DNA of 64,000 nt from contig DAOUFM010000076.1 of the NCBI GenBank assembly GCA_034429975.1, positions 197,704-261,703 on the forward strand. The letters run 5' to 3'. Shown here piece by piece: positions 1 to 9,054 of this stretch (position 1 is its first letter; every line of letters starts with the position of its first letter). The notes beneath the pieces are model-generated. The model worked only from the letters and a program-made list of their open reading frames with translations, searched no databases and had not been told where the DNA came from. This DNA comes from UBA6170 sp034429975 (GTDB lineage: Bacteria > Chloroflexota > Anaerolineae > Anaerolineales > Anaerolineaceae). The position numbers were made by a program, and so were the translations under genes.

Positions 1-1067
1 TTTTGTTGTTTTTTGACCCGCCCAAAGAAGGTGTAAATACAACGATAGATGAATTAAAGAAAATGGGAGTTCAACTAAAAATTATCACTGGAGATAATCG
101 TCTGGTCGCTAAGCATACTGGGGAAGTTATTGGATTGGGTGATTTTAATGTACTGAGTGGCGGTGATCTTGATAATTTACATGATGAAGCCCTTTGGCAT
201 AGTGTGGAATCGACAACCATCTTTGCAGAAGTTGATCCAAACCAGAAGGAGAGAATTATCCTGGCTTTGAAAAAACGTGGTCATGTAGTTGGCTATATGG
301 GAGATGGAATCAATGATGCCCCGTCCCTGCATAGTGCGGATGTTGGCATCTCGGTTGATAATGCTGTTGATGTAGCAAAAGATGCTGCTGATTTAGTCCT
401 CATGAAACAAGATCTGGATGTATTAAGGGATGGAATTTTACAAGGGCGTAAAACCTTTGGAAATACTTTGAAATATATTTTTATGGCAACCAGTGCTAAC
501 TTTGGGAATATGTTTAGTGTTGCCGGGGCCTCGGTTTTTCTGCCATATTTACCGATGTTACCGAAGCAAATCCTATTGATCAATTTTCTAACTGACCTGC
601 CTGAAATGATGATTGCTGGTGATCATGTAGATGATTATTATATTCAACGTCCGCATCGCTGGAATATCGATTTCATTCGCCGCTTCATGTTGGTGTTTGG
701 CCCACTCAGCTCGGTTTTTGATTTAGCGACATTTGCGGTGTTATTGTGGATTATGAAAGCTGATGAAATGACATTCCATACAGGGTGGTTCATTGAATCA
801 GTTCTCTCAGCAGGATTGGTAGTGTTTGCTGTGCGTACCCGATTACCTTTTTATAAAGGGAAACCAAGTAAAAATATAATTTGGATGACGATGTTTGTAA
901 TCGGGATTGCCTTGACTTTGCCTTATACGCCATTGGCGAGTTTACTTGGTTTTAAGCCTTTATCCTTAACCTACCTTATTCCGATTTTTGGAATAATTGC
1001 TTTGTATTTTTTCTCTGCGGAGATTACGAAACGTTGGTTTTATAAAAAATATGGAAACATTTCATGA
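1..1067 (+). CDS. Mg2+-transporting-type P-type ATPase, C-terminal part (5' end outside window)
   Basis: This is the C-terminal part of a P-type cation pump of the inner membrane; the reading frame is open at the left edge, so the phosphorylated DKTG site and the N-terminal half lie outside. Visible are the TGDN nucleotide-binding loop and the hinge motif GDGINDAPSLHSADVGISV. The first membrane helices after the hinge contain SANFGNMFSV and PMLPKQILLINFLTDL, which resemble the MgtA/MgtB (P3B) magnesium pumps. Four to six transmembrane helices follow. The stop overlaps the next start (ATGA), so the two genes are probably translationally coupled. Substrate Mg2+ is inferred from family resemblance; another divalent cation is possible. 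Confidence 0.85.
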   Translation, partial: LLFFDPPKEGVNTTIDELKKMGVQLKIITGDNRLVAKHTGEVIGLGDFNVLSGGDLDNLHDEALWHSVESTTIFAEVDPNQKERIILALKKRGHVVGYMGDGINDAPSLHSADVGISVDNAVDVAKDAADLVLMKQDLDVLRDGILQGRKTFGNTLKYIFMATSANFGNMFSVAGASVFLPYLPMLPKQILLINFLTDLPEMMIAGDHVDDYYIQRPHRWNIDFIRRFMLVFGPLSSVFDLATFAVLLWIMKADEMTFHTGWFIESVLSAGLVVFAVRTRLPFYKGKPSKNIIWMTMFVIGIALTLPYTPLASLLGFKPLSLTYLIPIFGIIALYFFSAEITKRWFYKKYGNIS

Positions 1068-2086
1068 GTTCTTTTTTCTTGGAGTTGAAAAAATATCATC
1101 CGCTTAAAAAAATTACTTTTTTATTAATTCTTGGTATTGCAGTTCATTTGTTGCTGCCGCAAATCACATCTTTAGAGCACTCCTGGCAGGTTCTCAATTC
1201 AATGCCTACCTGGCTGGTTGGCTTGGCTTTTTTTGCTCAGGCGGGTAGTTATCTGGGAAGTGGTTATTTATTAAAAGAAATTCTGATGTTGTCACAGGAA
1301 GCGATAAGCTTATTACGCAGCGTCTTTGTTGTACTGGGTTCAGCCAGCGTTGGTATGGTCGCCGGGGGAATGATTGGAAGTTCAACGGCTATTTTTCGAT
1401 GGACAAATAAAAAAGATGATCATCCGGAAGGTCCCATTATAGCCAGTATTTTACCTTCAATTTTAAATAACCTGTTGCTGGCATTAATCTCTTTATTTGG
1501 ATTAGCCCATTTAATCATTGTTCATAATTTATCAAAAACTCAAATCATAGCATTTGTAAGCATCACCTGTTTTTTGGGATTAGTGATTGGGTTAGGATTT
1601 TTGGCGCTAAAATTTCGAGAAAAAGCTACAGATTTTGTTTTAAAGATTTCTCACAAATTCAAAAAAATTTTAAATAAAACTTCTGATCCAGATTCTGTCC
1701 GAGAGGGGCTGATCAATTTATTTTCAGCCTGGGATTCATTAAAAAATAATGCCTGGCGCAAACCATTTTTGGGGGCTTTTATAAATGTTTTGTTTGACAT
1801 GCTAACCCTTTATTTTCTCTTTATTGCAGCCGGTCACCGGGTTAGTTTTGGGGTGTTATTGACGGGATATGGCTTGCCACTGCTTTTAGGGAAAATGGCA
1901 TTTATGATCCCGGGTGGTGTGGGTGTGATTGAGAGTTCGATGACCGGATTGTATACGGGCTTGGGGGTTCCGCAAGCGGTAACGGTTGTGGTTGTGTTAG
2001 GTTACCGCATTATCTCGTTCTGGATCCCGCTTTTACTCGGATTTCCTTTGATACCGTTTTTGGACAGAGGAACAAAGAATGGGTAG
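1064..2086 (+). CDS. UPF0104 / LPG-synthase-TM-like integral membrane protein
   Basis: A 340-residue, very hydrophobic protein with about eight predicted membrane helices. The closing stretch GKMAFMIPGGVGVIESSMTG matches the conserved glycine-rich loop of the UPF0104 family, which is the flippase-like membrane half of MprF and archaeal AglD-associated proteins. The soluble aminoacyl-transferase half of MprF is absent. It begins inside the stop codon of the preceding P-type ATPase. The family is usually tied to lipid-linked substrate movement or lysyl-PG translocation; a specific substrate cannot be read from the sequence. A poorly conserved 635-bp gap follows. Confidence 0.75.
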   Translation: MSSFFLELKKYHPLKKITFLLILGIAVHLLLPQITSLEHSWQVLNSMPTWLVGLAFFAQAGSYLGSGYLLKEILMLSQEAISLLRSVFVVLGSASVGMVAGGMIGSSTAIFRWTNKKDDHPEGPIIASILPSILNNLLLALISLFGLAHLIIVHNLSKTQIIAFVSITCFLGLVIGLGFLALKFREKATDFVLKISHKFKKILNKTSDPDSVREGLINLFSAWDSLKNNAWRKPFLGAFINVLFDMLTLYFLFIAAGHRVSFGVLLTGYGLPLLLGKMAFMIPGGVGVIESSMTGLYTGLGVPQAVTVVVVLGYRIISFWIPLLLGFPLIPFLDRGTKNG

Positions 2087-2242
2087 CGATGATTGCAACC
2101 AATTCTGGTTAAAAGCACCTTAATGAAGCGACTGCTCAATTTTGTTTACCGGCTTCTCTCTGAAGGATAAAACTTATAAACTCGCTTTAAATATCTATAA
2201 AAGGATCTTTTCCCCGGTAAGAAAGCTGAAATTCAGGCTTGA

Positions 2243-2386
2243 TTGGATCAGTTGGCATTCGAGCAGGGAGAAATCTCAACAGCGCGTGAAAGAATCGTAC
2301 CGAGTCCACCAGACGCTGAACCCCTTGATTTTATGAATGAACAAGAAAAAATTATTAAGATCATCGATCAAATCAGCGGAATATAA
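2243..2386 (+). pseudogene. Possible gene remnant or 47-codon ORF
   Basis: A TTG-started open stretch of 47 codons with protein-like composition, acidic and ending in EKIIKIIDQISGI. Upstream in the same frame are several stop codons after a plausible beginning MKRLLNFVYRLLSEG near 2123, and a different frame gives another open piece. This is the pattern expected for a decayed gene with frameshifts. An ATG two bases after its stop opens a second short frame. No family is recognised. It could equally be chance open sequence in a noncoding gap. Confidence 0.2.
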
Positions 2387-2461
2387 AGATGAAAATTAAC
2401 AAGAAAATTGATCCACCCCAGATGAAATTAGAAAAACCCGGAGTATGTATTTTCCTCCAAG

Positions 2462-2644
2462 TCAGGAAAACACCAGGTTGTTTTTTGTCGCAATCCATTT
2501 CAGTTTTAGATCATCATATTGGATTTCATCCAATGCGACAGTTAGAGATTGATTAGTATCTAAACCACGATTAATAACAATAACACGCTGGATTTCAAGA
2601 GCCTCTTTTAATGCTGGAAAAATTGATCGCATTTTTATTTCCAT
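2462..2644 (-). CDS. Small hypothetical ORF downstream of comM
   Basis: A 60-codon minus-strand ORF counted from the internal ATG (the frame extends to 2686 without a better start). It lies a few tens of bases beyond the comM stop and in the same direction. The composition looks protein-like, with RSIFPALKEALEIQRVIVIN near the N-terminus, but no family is recognised and no ribosome binding site precedes the ATG. It may be a C-terminal fragment of a lost gene or a short co-transcribed reading frame. Confidence 0.25.
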   Translation of the reverse strand: MEIKMRSIFPALKEALEIQRVIVINRGLDTNQSLTVALDEIQYDDLKLKWIATKNNLVFS

Positions 2645-2722
2645 ACAATCATTTTTCAAAAAACACGCTTTTTTGTAAAGTAGCAATTTACAGATTCAGC
2701 CTAAATTTGATAATCAGAACCA

Positions 2723-4279
2723 CTAATTGTCTAGCACTGTCTTGGGACGATATTGAATTGCCTCTGCCAGATGATTGGAAGCGATATTATCATTACCTGC
2801 CAGATCAGCAATAGTGCGGGCAAGTTTTAACACCCGATGAAATGCGCGCGCGGATAACTGTAATTGCCGCATTGCAACACGCATCAAGTTTTCACCGGCA
2901 TCATCCAGTTTGCAGAATTTTCGAATTTCGCCAACCCCCATATCTGCATTGGAGGTCATGAGATTCTTAGCGTTTTCTTCTGGGGTGCTGCCATTTTTCA
3001 CAAAGCGTTCGATCTGGCGTGTTCGGGCAGCTTCGACCCGCTCACGAATTGCCGCCGATGATTCTCCGAGACGTTGATTGGTTAACTTTTCATATTCCAC
3101 CCTGGGGACCTCGATGTGAATATCGAAGCGATCCATCATGGGGCCAGAGATTCTTTTTTGATACTTTTGAACCATTCCTATGGCGCAGGTGCAGGGTTTG
3201 ACTGGATCGCCGAAAAATCCGCATGGGCAAGGGTTCATTGCACCGATCAATTGAAAGTTAGCCGGAAAGGTGAGTGATCCCTGGGCGCGGCTGATGGTGA
3301 CGACTTTGTCCTCCATCGGTTGACGCATCACTTCCAGAACCCGAGAACCGAATTCTGGCAATTCATCCAGAAATAAGACACCACGGTGTGCCAGAGAAAT
3401 TTCTCCGGGGTGCGGCCAATTGCCACCTCCGACCAATCCGGCATGGCTGATGGTGTGGTGTGGAGATCGAAATGGGCGGGTACGCATGAGAGGTGTATCT
3501 GAGGGGAGTTGATCCGCAACTGAATAAATACGGGTGACGTCCAGGGCTTCATCGATTGTCATGGTGGGCATGATGGTGGGTAAGGCTCTGGCCATCAGGG
3601 TTTTTCCTGATCCGGGTGAGCCAACCATCAGGACGTTATGACCGCCAGCGGCAGCTACTTCCAAAGCACGTTTGACATGTTCCTGTCCTTTGATGTCCTG
3701 GAAATCAGTTTGATAAATAGCACTGAAATCATCCAGAGAAAATGATGGTTTCGGAATTTCAATTTCTATTTCTCCCGCCAGCCAATCGGTTAGTTGTCGC
3801 AAAGATTCAACAGCGATAATTTCAAGATCCGGAATTAAGGCGGCTTCTTCGGCATCTACTTTAGGGACAATAAGCCGATGAAAACCTTCCTGGCGAGCAA
3901 GGGCAGCCATTGGCAGCACACCACGAACATGTCGCAAGGTACCATCCAGGGAAAGTTCACCGACTACCAGGCTCTTGTGCAGCTTAACCGGATTTATTTG
4001 TTGGCTGGCAGCAAGCACACCAACAGCAATCGGCAAATCATAAGCCGGGCCTTCCTTGCGGACATCCGCCGGTGCCAGATTAATGGTGACACGCCTGCGG
4101 GGGAATTGATAGCCACTATTTTTGATTGCAGATTGAACCCGTTCACGGCTTTCCTGAACGGCTGCGTCGGGTAGTCCAACAATCAATACCTTTGACTGGC
4201 CATTGCTTGAGTCTACTTCTACTTCGATGATGACACCATCTAACCCGATGACGCCACAGGAAAAAACGCGTGCAAGCAT
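2723..4279 (-). CDS. comM: YifB/ComM family Mg-chelatase-like AAA+ ATPase
   Basis: A 518-residue protein of the usual family length. Residues 1-160 form the Lon-protease-like ChlI domain. The AAA+ module has Walker A GSPGSGKT at 220-227 and Walker B VLFLDE at 301-306. The family-typical cysteine motif CPCGF is near 351, and a Mg-chelatase C-terminal domain follows. In competent bacteria ComM is a branch-migration helicase that helps integrate transforming DNA; no other competence gene is present here. It is monocistronic or first in a minus-strand unit. A strong promoter ends six bases before the ATG and there is no Shine-Dalgarno sequence, so the mRNA is predicted to be leaderless. Confidence 0.93.
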   Translation of the reverse strand: MLARVFSCGVIGLDGVIIEVEVDSSNGQSKVLIVGLPDAAVQESRERVQSAIKNSGYQFPRRRVTINLAPADVRKEGPAYDLPIAVGVLAASQQINPVKLHKSLVVGELSLDGTLRHVRGVLPMAALARQEGFHRLIVPKVDAEEAALIPDLEIIAVESLRQLTDWLAGEIEIEIPKPSFSLDDFSAIYQTDFQDIKGQEHVKRALEVAAAGGHNVLMVGSPGSGKTLMARALPTIMPTMTIDEALDVTRIYSVADQLPSDTPLMRTRPFRSPHHTISHAGLVGGGNWPHPGEISLAHRGVLFLDELPEFGSRVLEVMRQPMEDKVVTISRAQGSLTFPANFQLIGAMNPCPCGFFGDPVKPCTCAIGMVQKYQKRISGPMMDRFDIHIEVPRVEYEKLTNQRLGESSAAIRERVEAARTRQIERFVKNGSTPEENAKNLMTSNADMGVGEIRKFCKLDDAGENLMRVAMRQLQLSARAFHRVLKLARTIADLAGNDNIASNHLAEAIQYRPKTVLDN

Positions 4280-4285
4280 TTGATT

Positions 4286-4314
4286 AGTGTAGAAGAGACA
4301 TTCAATAATGTCAA
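4286..4314 (-). promoter_or_regulatory. Promoter of comM, predicted leaderless
   Basis: On the minus strand a perfect -35 TTGACA is followed by a 17-base spacer and a -10 TACACT. Only six bases (AATCAA) separate the -10 from the comM ATG, so transcription should begin at or next to the start codon. No purine-rich ribosome binding site is present, which fits a leaderless message. Confidence 0.65.
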
Positions 4315-4337
4315 TTCGGAATTAAGAGGAATTTTTC

Positions 4338-5276
4338 TTAATTTTTAAGAATTATGTCAAGTTCTGCCAGGTCATTTTGAGACAAAGTCCAATCCCCAGC
4401 GATCGCATTTTGATCAACATGCTCCAGGCTGGTTGCTCCTGAAATGACTGATGCAACCTGCGGTTGTGCTAATAACCAGGCAATGGCTAATTCATTCATC
4501 TTGCGCCCATGGTCAGCTGCAAATTGCATCAGATTGTCCAAAATTGCATAATTATTCTCGGTCATATAATTTTGAACATACTCACTGCTCTCCCCACGAG
4601 ATCCAGTCGGTGCTGGTTTTCCTTTTTGGTATTTTCCGGTTAAGAAACCACCGGCTAGAGGAAAATACGGGATAAGGGCTAAATTTTCAGATTTGCAGAA
4701 CGGAATAACTTCGTTTTCCAGTTCACGTTCAAACATGTGATAATGAGATTGGAGTGCTACGAAGGCCTCCCAGCCTTTCATCTCGGCTAACAAATTCGCT
4801 TTTGCCAGTTGCCAGGCGGCAAAACTGGACGCACCAAAATAACGGACTTTTCCTTGCTGAATCAAGCTATTCAGCGTGCTTAATGTTTCTTCAATCGGAG
4901 TGTCTGCATCCCAGCGATGCACATAATATAAATCGATATGATCGCTTTGCAAGCGTTTTAAACTGGCTTCTACGGCGTTATAAATATGATAACGGGAGGT
5001 TCCGCGGCTATTGACTCCTTCCCCGGTGGGAAAGTAAAACTTGGTCGCCAGAAAGAAACGATCCCAGCGGCCTTTGAGGGTATTGCCTAAAAGGATCTCT
5101 GAATTTCCATTTTGATAGGAATTAGCGGTATCAAGATGGTTAATTCCCAGGTCTAAAGCACGATCAATGATGCGATTTACTTCAGCTTGAGGAGTTTTTT
5201 CTGAACCAAACCGATTTGTTCCAATGCCAATGACTGATACCTTAACGCCTGTATTTCCAAGTTTACGATAATTCAT
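4338..5276 (-). CDS. Aldo/keto reductase
   Basis: A 312-residue cytosolic NADPH-dependent oxidoreductase of the AKR superfamily. The catalytic tetrad is recognisable: Asp and Tyr in DTANSYQNG, Lys in FLATKFYFP and His in YYVHRWD. The start GTNRFGSEKTPQAEV and the C-terminal cofactor region SVISGATSLEHVDQN resemble the YghZ/Kv-beta-like, stress-associated branch. An AAAGGA ribosome binding site precedes the ATG. The adjacent proC reads in the same direction 36 bases upstream, so co-transcription is possible. The substrate cannot be assigned from the sequence. Confidence 0.9.
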   Translation of the reverse strand: MNYRKLGNTGVKVSVIGIGTNRFGSEKTPQAEVNRIIDRALDLGINHLDTANSYQNGNSEILLGNTLKGRWDRFFLATKFYFPTGEGVNSRGTSRYHIYNAVEASLKRLQSDHIDLYYVHRWDADTPIEETLSTLNSLIQQGKVRYFGASSFAAWQLAKANLLAEMKGWEAFVALQSHYHMFERELENEVIPFCKSENLALIPYFPLAGGFLTGKYQKGKPAPTGSRGESSEYVQNYMTENNYAILDNLMQFAADHGRKMNELAIAWLLAQPQVASVISGATSLEHVDQNAIAGDWTLSQNDLAELDIILKN

Positions 5277-5312
5277 GAATTTATCCTTTATGAAGATGTG
5301 GTTTATTTCGAC

Positions 5313-6167
5313 TTACTTATTCTCGTTATCTTTTTCTGGGGGTTGATCTAATTTTCCCTTACCTAGCTGTTGAGAGCGCTCGTAAGCTGCCCAAATGGCA
5401 CGGGAAATGGCGGTACGGAACCCGGCTTTCTCTAAATAATATAACGCCGCAGCGGATGTTCCCCCCGGAGAGGTTACTTTGTTACGCAAATCAGCTACAT
5501 GTACGGATTGACTTTCATAATAATCTACCGAACCGCGGATGGTTTCGATCACCAATTTTTCAGCCACATAACGGGAGAAACCGAGATGTACGGCAGCATC
5601 CATAAATGCTTCCATAAATAAATAAACATACATTGGCCCGGTACCGGAGATGGCGGTAGCCATATCAAGATAATATTCCTCATCTACCTGAACATTTTCA
5701 CCCAAGGCTTGTAACATCAAGCGGGCTTTTTGCATCTGAATATCTGTGACCGTTGGTGGAGCATACCAGACTGTAATACCTTTTCCAATTTGTCCTGGTG
5801 TGTTTGGCATGGTTCGTACAACAGCAGGATGATTCAGCCCTTTAGAGACTTTGTCAATGGTGGCACCTGCGATAATCGTTACCACGACAGCTTCGGGAGG
5901 GATGTGACCGGAAAATTCGGTTAAAATCTTCTCCAGATTTTGAGGTTTGACTGCCAAAACAACAACATCAGCCTGATCCACAACTTCCAGATTATGTGAG
6001 GATGCGAAAATATGATATTTTTTCTTTAATTCCTCACAGCGTTCAGCTCGAGGTTCTGAAGCGTGAATGTTTTCTGGAGATGTTAAGTTTTGGCGTAATA
6101 AACCACCAATGATGGCTTCTCCCATCGCACCAGCACCAATAATCGCAAATTTAGTCTGATCATTCAT
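5313..6167 (-). CDS. proC: Pyrroline-5-carboxylate reductase
   Basis: A 284-residue protein that reduces 1-pyrroline-5-carboxylate to L-proline with NAD(P)H, the last step of proline biosynthesis. The N-terminal Rossmann fold shows IIGAGAMGEAIIGGL. The dimerisation domain has GTGPMYVYLFMEAFMDAAVHLG-like sequence and the family signature around VTSPGGTSAAALYYLEKAGF. Length is a little above the common 260-275 because of a lysine/glutamate-rich tail after residue 270. It lies 11 bases downstream of the methyltransferase gene, with which it probably forms a transcription unit. Confidence 0.95.
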   Translation of the reverse strand: MNDQTKFAIIGAGAMGEAIIGGLLRQNLTSPENIHASEPRAERCEELKKKYHIFASSHNLEVVDQADVVVLAVKPQNLEKILTEFSGHIPPEAVVVTIIAGATIDKVSKGLNHPAVVRTMPNTPGQIGKGITVWYAPPTVTDIQMQKARLMLQALGENVQVDEEYYLDMATAISGTGPMYVYLFMEAFMDAAVHLGFSRYVAEKLVIETIRGSVDYYESQSVHVADLRNKVTSPGGTSAAALYYLEKAGFRTAISRAIWAAYERSQQLGKGKLDQPPEKDNENK

Positions 6168-6178
6168 AATATTTCCTT

Positions 6179-7081
6179 TTAATTACTATCGATTGATGAC
6201 CATCTACCATAAATCGCCATTGATATGGCTCTTTGTCCGCTTTTTTCCTGTAAAACAACTTCTCCAACCGAAGTATTGCCTTTGAATTTTCTCATTATTC
6301 CTTCAAGTCCGTAAAATAAAGTCAGTGCTGAGGCTTTAATGGCATAGGCAGTAATCAGAATGAAGATCGGTTGATCGGTGAGGATCTGGCGGCAGCTATC
6401 CAACAAATCTGGCACAATTTTGTAAAATTCCCAAACCTCTCCCTTGGGTCCCCGTCCAAATTTTGGTGGGTCGAGAATAATACCATCGTATTTTGAATTT
6501 CTACGGATTTCGCGCTTGACGAATTTAAACGCATCATCCACCAACCAACGGATCTTTTGATCCGAGATCTTTGAAAGTGATTGATTTTCCTGCCCCCAGA
6601 GATTAACTTTTCGGGCAGCATCGAGGTGGGTCACAAACGCTCCGGCCTGAGCGGCTGCCAGGCTCGCCATTCCGGTATAGCCGAATAAATTAAGGACATT
6701 AAGTTTTCGATTGGTATATTTAATCTGGTTCTGGAGCCAGTCCCATTGGACTGCTTGTTCGGGAAAAACTCCAAGATGACGGGAAGCGGATTTTTGAACC
6801 CAGAAATTCAAATTTTTGTAGTGCATTTGCCAACGTTCTTCCATTGGCCGGTAATCCTGCCAATGCCCACCATTTTTTTCCGCTGTTGGAATAAATTCAC
6901 AATGTGCTTGATTCCAAACTTTTTCAGGTTGAGAAGGCAGCCAGATGGCTTCCGGTTCGGGACGTTTTAACAGGTAAGCTCCAAATCGTTCCAATTTAAG
7001 ACCATTACCGCTATCCACCAATTCATAATCAACCCAATCAGGGTTTGAAAATAAATGGATTTCAGGAAGCTTTGCCATCAT
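6179..7081 (-). CDS. Class I SAM-dependent methyltransferase, RlmI/RlmK-like
   Basis: A 300-residue soluble methyltransferase. Motif I is NLFGYTGMASLAAAQAGA, the acidic cofactor-binding residue follows in THLDAARK, and the substrate-proximal motif is LDPPKFGRGPKGE. These features are shared with the 23S rRNA cytosine-C5 methyltransferase family (RlmI/YccW type), but the N-terminal PUA domain is absent and replaced by about 120 residues of beta-rich sequence. An rRNA base is therefore the likely but unproven substrate. The start may be either of two adjacent ATGs. It is divergent from the MalY-type gene. Confidence 0.8.
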   Translation of the reverse strand: MMAKLPEIHLFSNPDWVDYELVDSGNGLKLERFGAYLLKRPEPEAIWLPSQPEKVWNQAHCEFIPTAEKNGGHWQDYRPMEERWQMHYKNLNFWVQKSASRHLGVFPEQAVQWDWLQNQIKYTNRKLNVLNLFGYTGMASLAAAQAGAFVTHLDAARKVNLWGQENQSLSKISDQKIRWLVDDAFKFVKREIRRNSKYDGIILDPPKFGRGPKGEVWEFYKIVPDLLDSCRQILTDQPIFILITAYAIKASALTLFYGLEGIMRKFKGNTSVGEVVLQEKSGQRAISMAIYGRWSSIDSN

Positions 7082-7143
7082 TTCTCAATAATTTTACTTG
7101 ACATTTGATGAATTCAGTTCGTTATTGTTCAATCCATAGATAA

Positions 7144-7172
7144 TCGACAATCCTATTTTCTGAAAGTATAAT
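7144..7172 (+). promoter_or_regulatory. Promoter of the MalY-type aminotransferase gene
   Basis: A -35 TCGACA, a 17-base spacer and a consensus -10 TATAAT lie 63 bases before the downstream ATG. They sit in the 154-base divergent gap between the methyltransferase and the MalY-type gene. Confidence 0.55.
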
Positions 7173-7235
7173 TTTAGAATGGCTATTTTCTTAAAAGAGT
7201 AACTATTAAATCCAAGTTTTTAGAATCGAGGAAGA

Positions 7236-8393
7236 ATGCAATACAATTTCGATGAAATCATCCCAAGGAAGAAAACAGAAAGCGTCAAATGGAATCTTTA
7301 CGGAGAAGACGTTCTTCCGTTTTGGGTGGCTGATATGGATTTCCGCTCTCCAAAACCTGTGATTGATGCATTAGAGAGCAGAGTTAAGCATGGGGTGTTT
7401 GGTTACCCCAGCGAAGATCAGGAATTGAAAGAGATTATCAAAAACAGAGTTCTAGATTTATATAATTGGGAAATTAAGGCAGAGGATATTGTTCTTTTAC
7501 CCGGGGTGGTGAATGGGTTTAATTTAGTAATCCATGCACTTACACAACCAGGGGAGAAGGTATTAATGCAACCTCCGGTTTATCATCCTTTCTTGATGGC
7601 CCCACAAAATGCTCATGCCATTCGGCAGGATGCTCCTCTTACACTCAACCTTGATGGAAGCTACACTATTGACTTTGATCAATTCGATGAAAAAATTGAT
7701 GAAGTAACAAAATTATTTTTATTATGTAATCCCCACAACCCGGTTGGACGGGTTTTTAGTAAATCAGAATTATTGAAAATGGCAAACCTTTGTTTGCGGA
7801 AAAATGTGTTTATTTGTGCCGATGAAATCCATTCTGATATGATTTTTAAAGGTTTTCAGCATGTGCCCATTGCATCCCTGGATCATGAAATTGCCCAAAA
7901 AACAATCACATTAATGGCACCCAGTAAAACTTACAATATTGCCGGGTTAGGCTGTTCTTTCGCGATTGCTCAAAATTCGGACCTGAGGGATCAGTTGCTA
8001 AAAGCCAAACGGGGTCTTATGCCAGGAGTGAATTTATTGGGATTGACTGCCGCAAAAGCAGCCTATCAATTTGGAGATGAGTGGCTCAGTCAATTAATGG
8101 ATTACCTCGAAGAAAACTGGAACACAATGATTACTTTTCTGGAACAGAATCTACCTTTGATTAAAATAACACCAATTGAAGGGACTTATCTGGCCTGGCT
8201 GGATTGTCGTTCGTTACCACTCGAAAAAAGCCCCTATGAATTCTTTCTTGAAAAGGCAAAACTGGCATTTAATGACGGAAAGATTTTCGGCCCTGGTGGA
8301 GAGGGGTTTATTCGTCTGAATTTTGGCTGCCCACGATCAATGCTGCTAGACGGATTGAACCGAATGAAAGCAGCACTGGACATGATTAATTAG
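7236..8393 (+). CDS. MalY/PatB family PLP-dependent C-S lyase / aminotransferase
   Basis: A 385-residue fold-type I PLP enzyme. The N-terminal block WADMDFRSPKPVIDAL and CNPHNPVGRVFSKSEL are diagnostic for the MalY/PatB group. The PLP lysine is in APSKTYNIAGLGCSF and the cofactor aspartate in CADEIHSDM. Characterised members cleave cystathionine or cysteine to pyruvate and ammonia (beta-lyase), linking it to sulfur amino acid metabolism. An AGAATCGAGGAAGA purine tract precedes the ATG. The YdcF gene follows nine bases after the stop. Confidence 0.9.
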   Translation: MQYNFDEIIPRKKTESVKWNLYGEDVLPFWVADMDFRSPKPVIDALESRVKHGVFGYPSEDQELKEIIKNRVLDLYNWEIKAEDIVLLPGVVNGFNLVIHALTQPGEKVLMQPPVYHPFLMAPQNAHAIRQDAPLTLNLDGSYTIDFDQFDEKIDEVTKLFLLCNPHNPVGRVFSKSELLKMANLCLRKNVFICADEIHSDMIFKGFQHVPIASLDHEIAQKTITLMAPSKTYNIAGLGCSFAIAQNSDLRDQLLKAKRGLMPGVNLLGLTAAKAAYQFGDEWLSQLMDYLEENWNTMITFLEQNLPLIKITPIEGTYLAWLDCRSLPLEKSPYEFFLEKAKLAFNDGKIFGPGGEGFIRLNFGCPRSMLLDGLNRMKAALDMIN

Positions 8394-8402
8394 ATTACGA
8401 TC

Positions 8403-9041
8403 ATGACTGATCATTCGACTGACCAAAACCCTCCATCAAAAAAATCTTGCGGATGTTTTACTGTCATTCTTTTTATGATAATGATGTTTGTTCTGGTATG
8501 GTCGGGTTTAATCATGGCAGGATCTTACTTGATTGTGGGAGATCGGGTAAAACCAGTTGACGCCATAGTTGTTTTAAGTGGTGACGATGGAGATAGGGTT
8601 AAAGAAGCGATCCTTTGGTATAAACAAGGATATGGAAAAAACTTCATCATTACGAAAACCCATACAGAAGAGATTGGGGAAAACCGAACCTACAGTGAGA
8701 TGTTGCAGCGAATTGCAATTGATGGAGGGGTTCCAGCTGATTCAATTTACGTTACCTCAGGAGAATCGGCAACCACAGCAGAAGAAGCCAAAGCTGTCAA
8801 ACTGTTAATGCACCAACGAAATATAAATTCAATTCTGGTCATAACCGCTCCTTATCATACTCGCAGAACGAAAATTATTTTCAACCAGGAATTCAAAGGA
8901 ACAAAAATAAAAGTTTTGGTTCATCCAGTTGAAAAAAGTTGGTATAAGCCAACGACCTGGTATTTTTCAGTTCAAGGATGGCGGCAAACCCTGGCTGAAT
9001 ACGGCGGTCTTTTTTATTTATGGATAAATAGACCGGTGTAG
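8403..9041 (+). CDS. YdcF family (DUF218) membrane-anchored protein
   Basis: A 212-residue protein with one N-terminal membrane helix (about residues 19-45) preceded by a short cytoplasmic tail. The DUF218 core starts with VDAIVVLSGDDGDRVKEA and continues through SGESATTAEEAKAVKLL and the ITAPYHTRRTKIIF block, all typical of the YdcF/SanA group. These proteins bind a nucleotide-like cofactor and are associated with envelope processes, but the reaction is unknown. It is sandwiched between the MalY-type gene and a TPR gene with short gaps, suggesting one operon. Confidence 0.85.
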   Translation: MTDHSTDQNPPSKKSCGCFTVILFMIMMFVLVWSGLIMAGSYLIVGDRVKPVDAIVVLSGDDGDRVKEAILWYKQGYGKNFIITKTHTEEIGENRTYSEMLQRIAIDGGVPADSIYVTSGESATTAEEAKAVKLLMHQRNINSILVITAPYHTRRTKIIFNQEFKGTKIKVLVHPVEKSWYKPTTWYFSVQGWRQTLAEYGGLFYLWINRPV

Positions 9042-9054
9042 AAGGTATGAGTAA

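Larger units (their letters stand above)
2087..2722. other. Gap without a convincing gene
   Basis: Between the UPF0104 gene and the 3' end of comM there is no ORF with a recognisable family. Plus-strand frames carry repeated stops, with one open 47-codon stretch described separately. The minus strand holds one 74-codon ORF, also listed separately. No hairpin followed by a T-run, no tRNA-like fold and no direct repeat was noticed. The stretch may be the remains of one or two lost genes. Confidence 0.4.

Noticed and set aside
2142..2336. A 64-codon plus-strand ORF in the gap after the UPF0104 gene
   Set aside because: Highly basic composition, no ribosome binding site, and a frame change gives a better-looking stretch; treated as debris rather than a gene.
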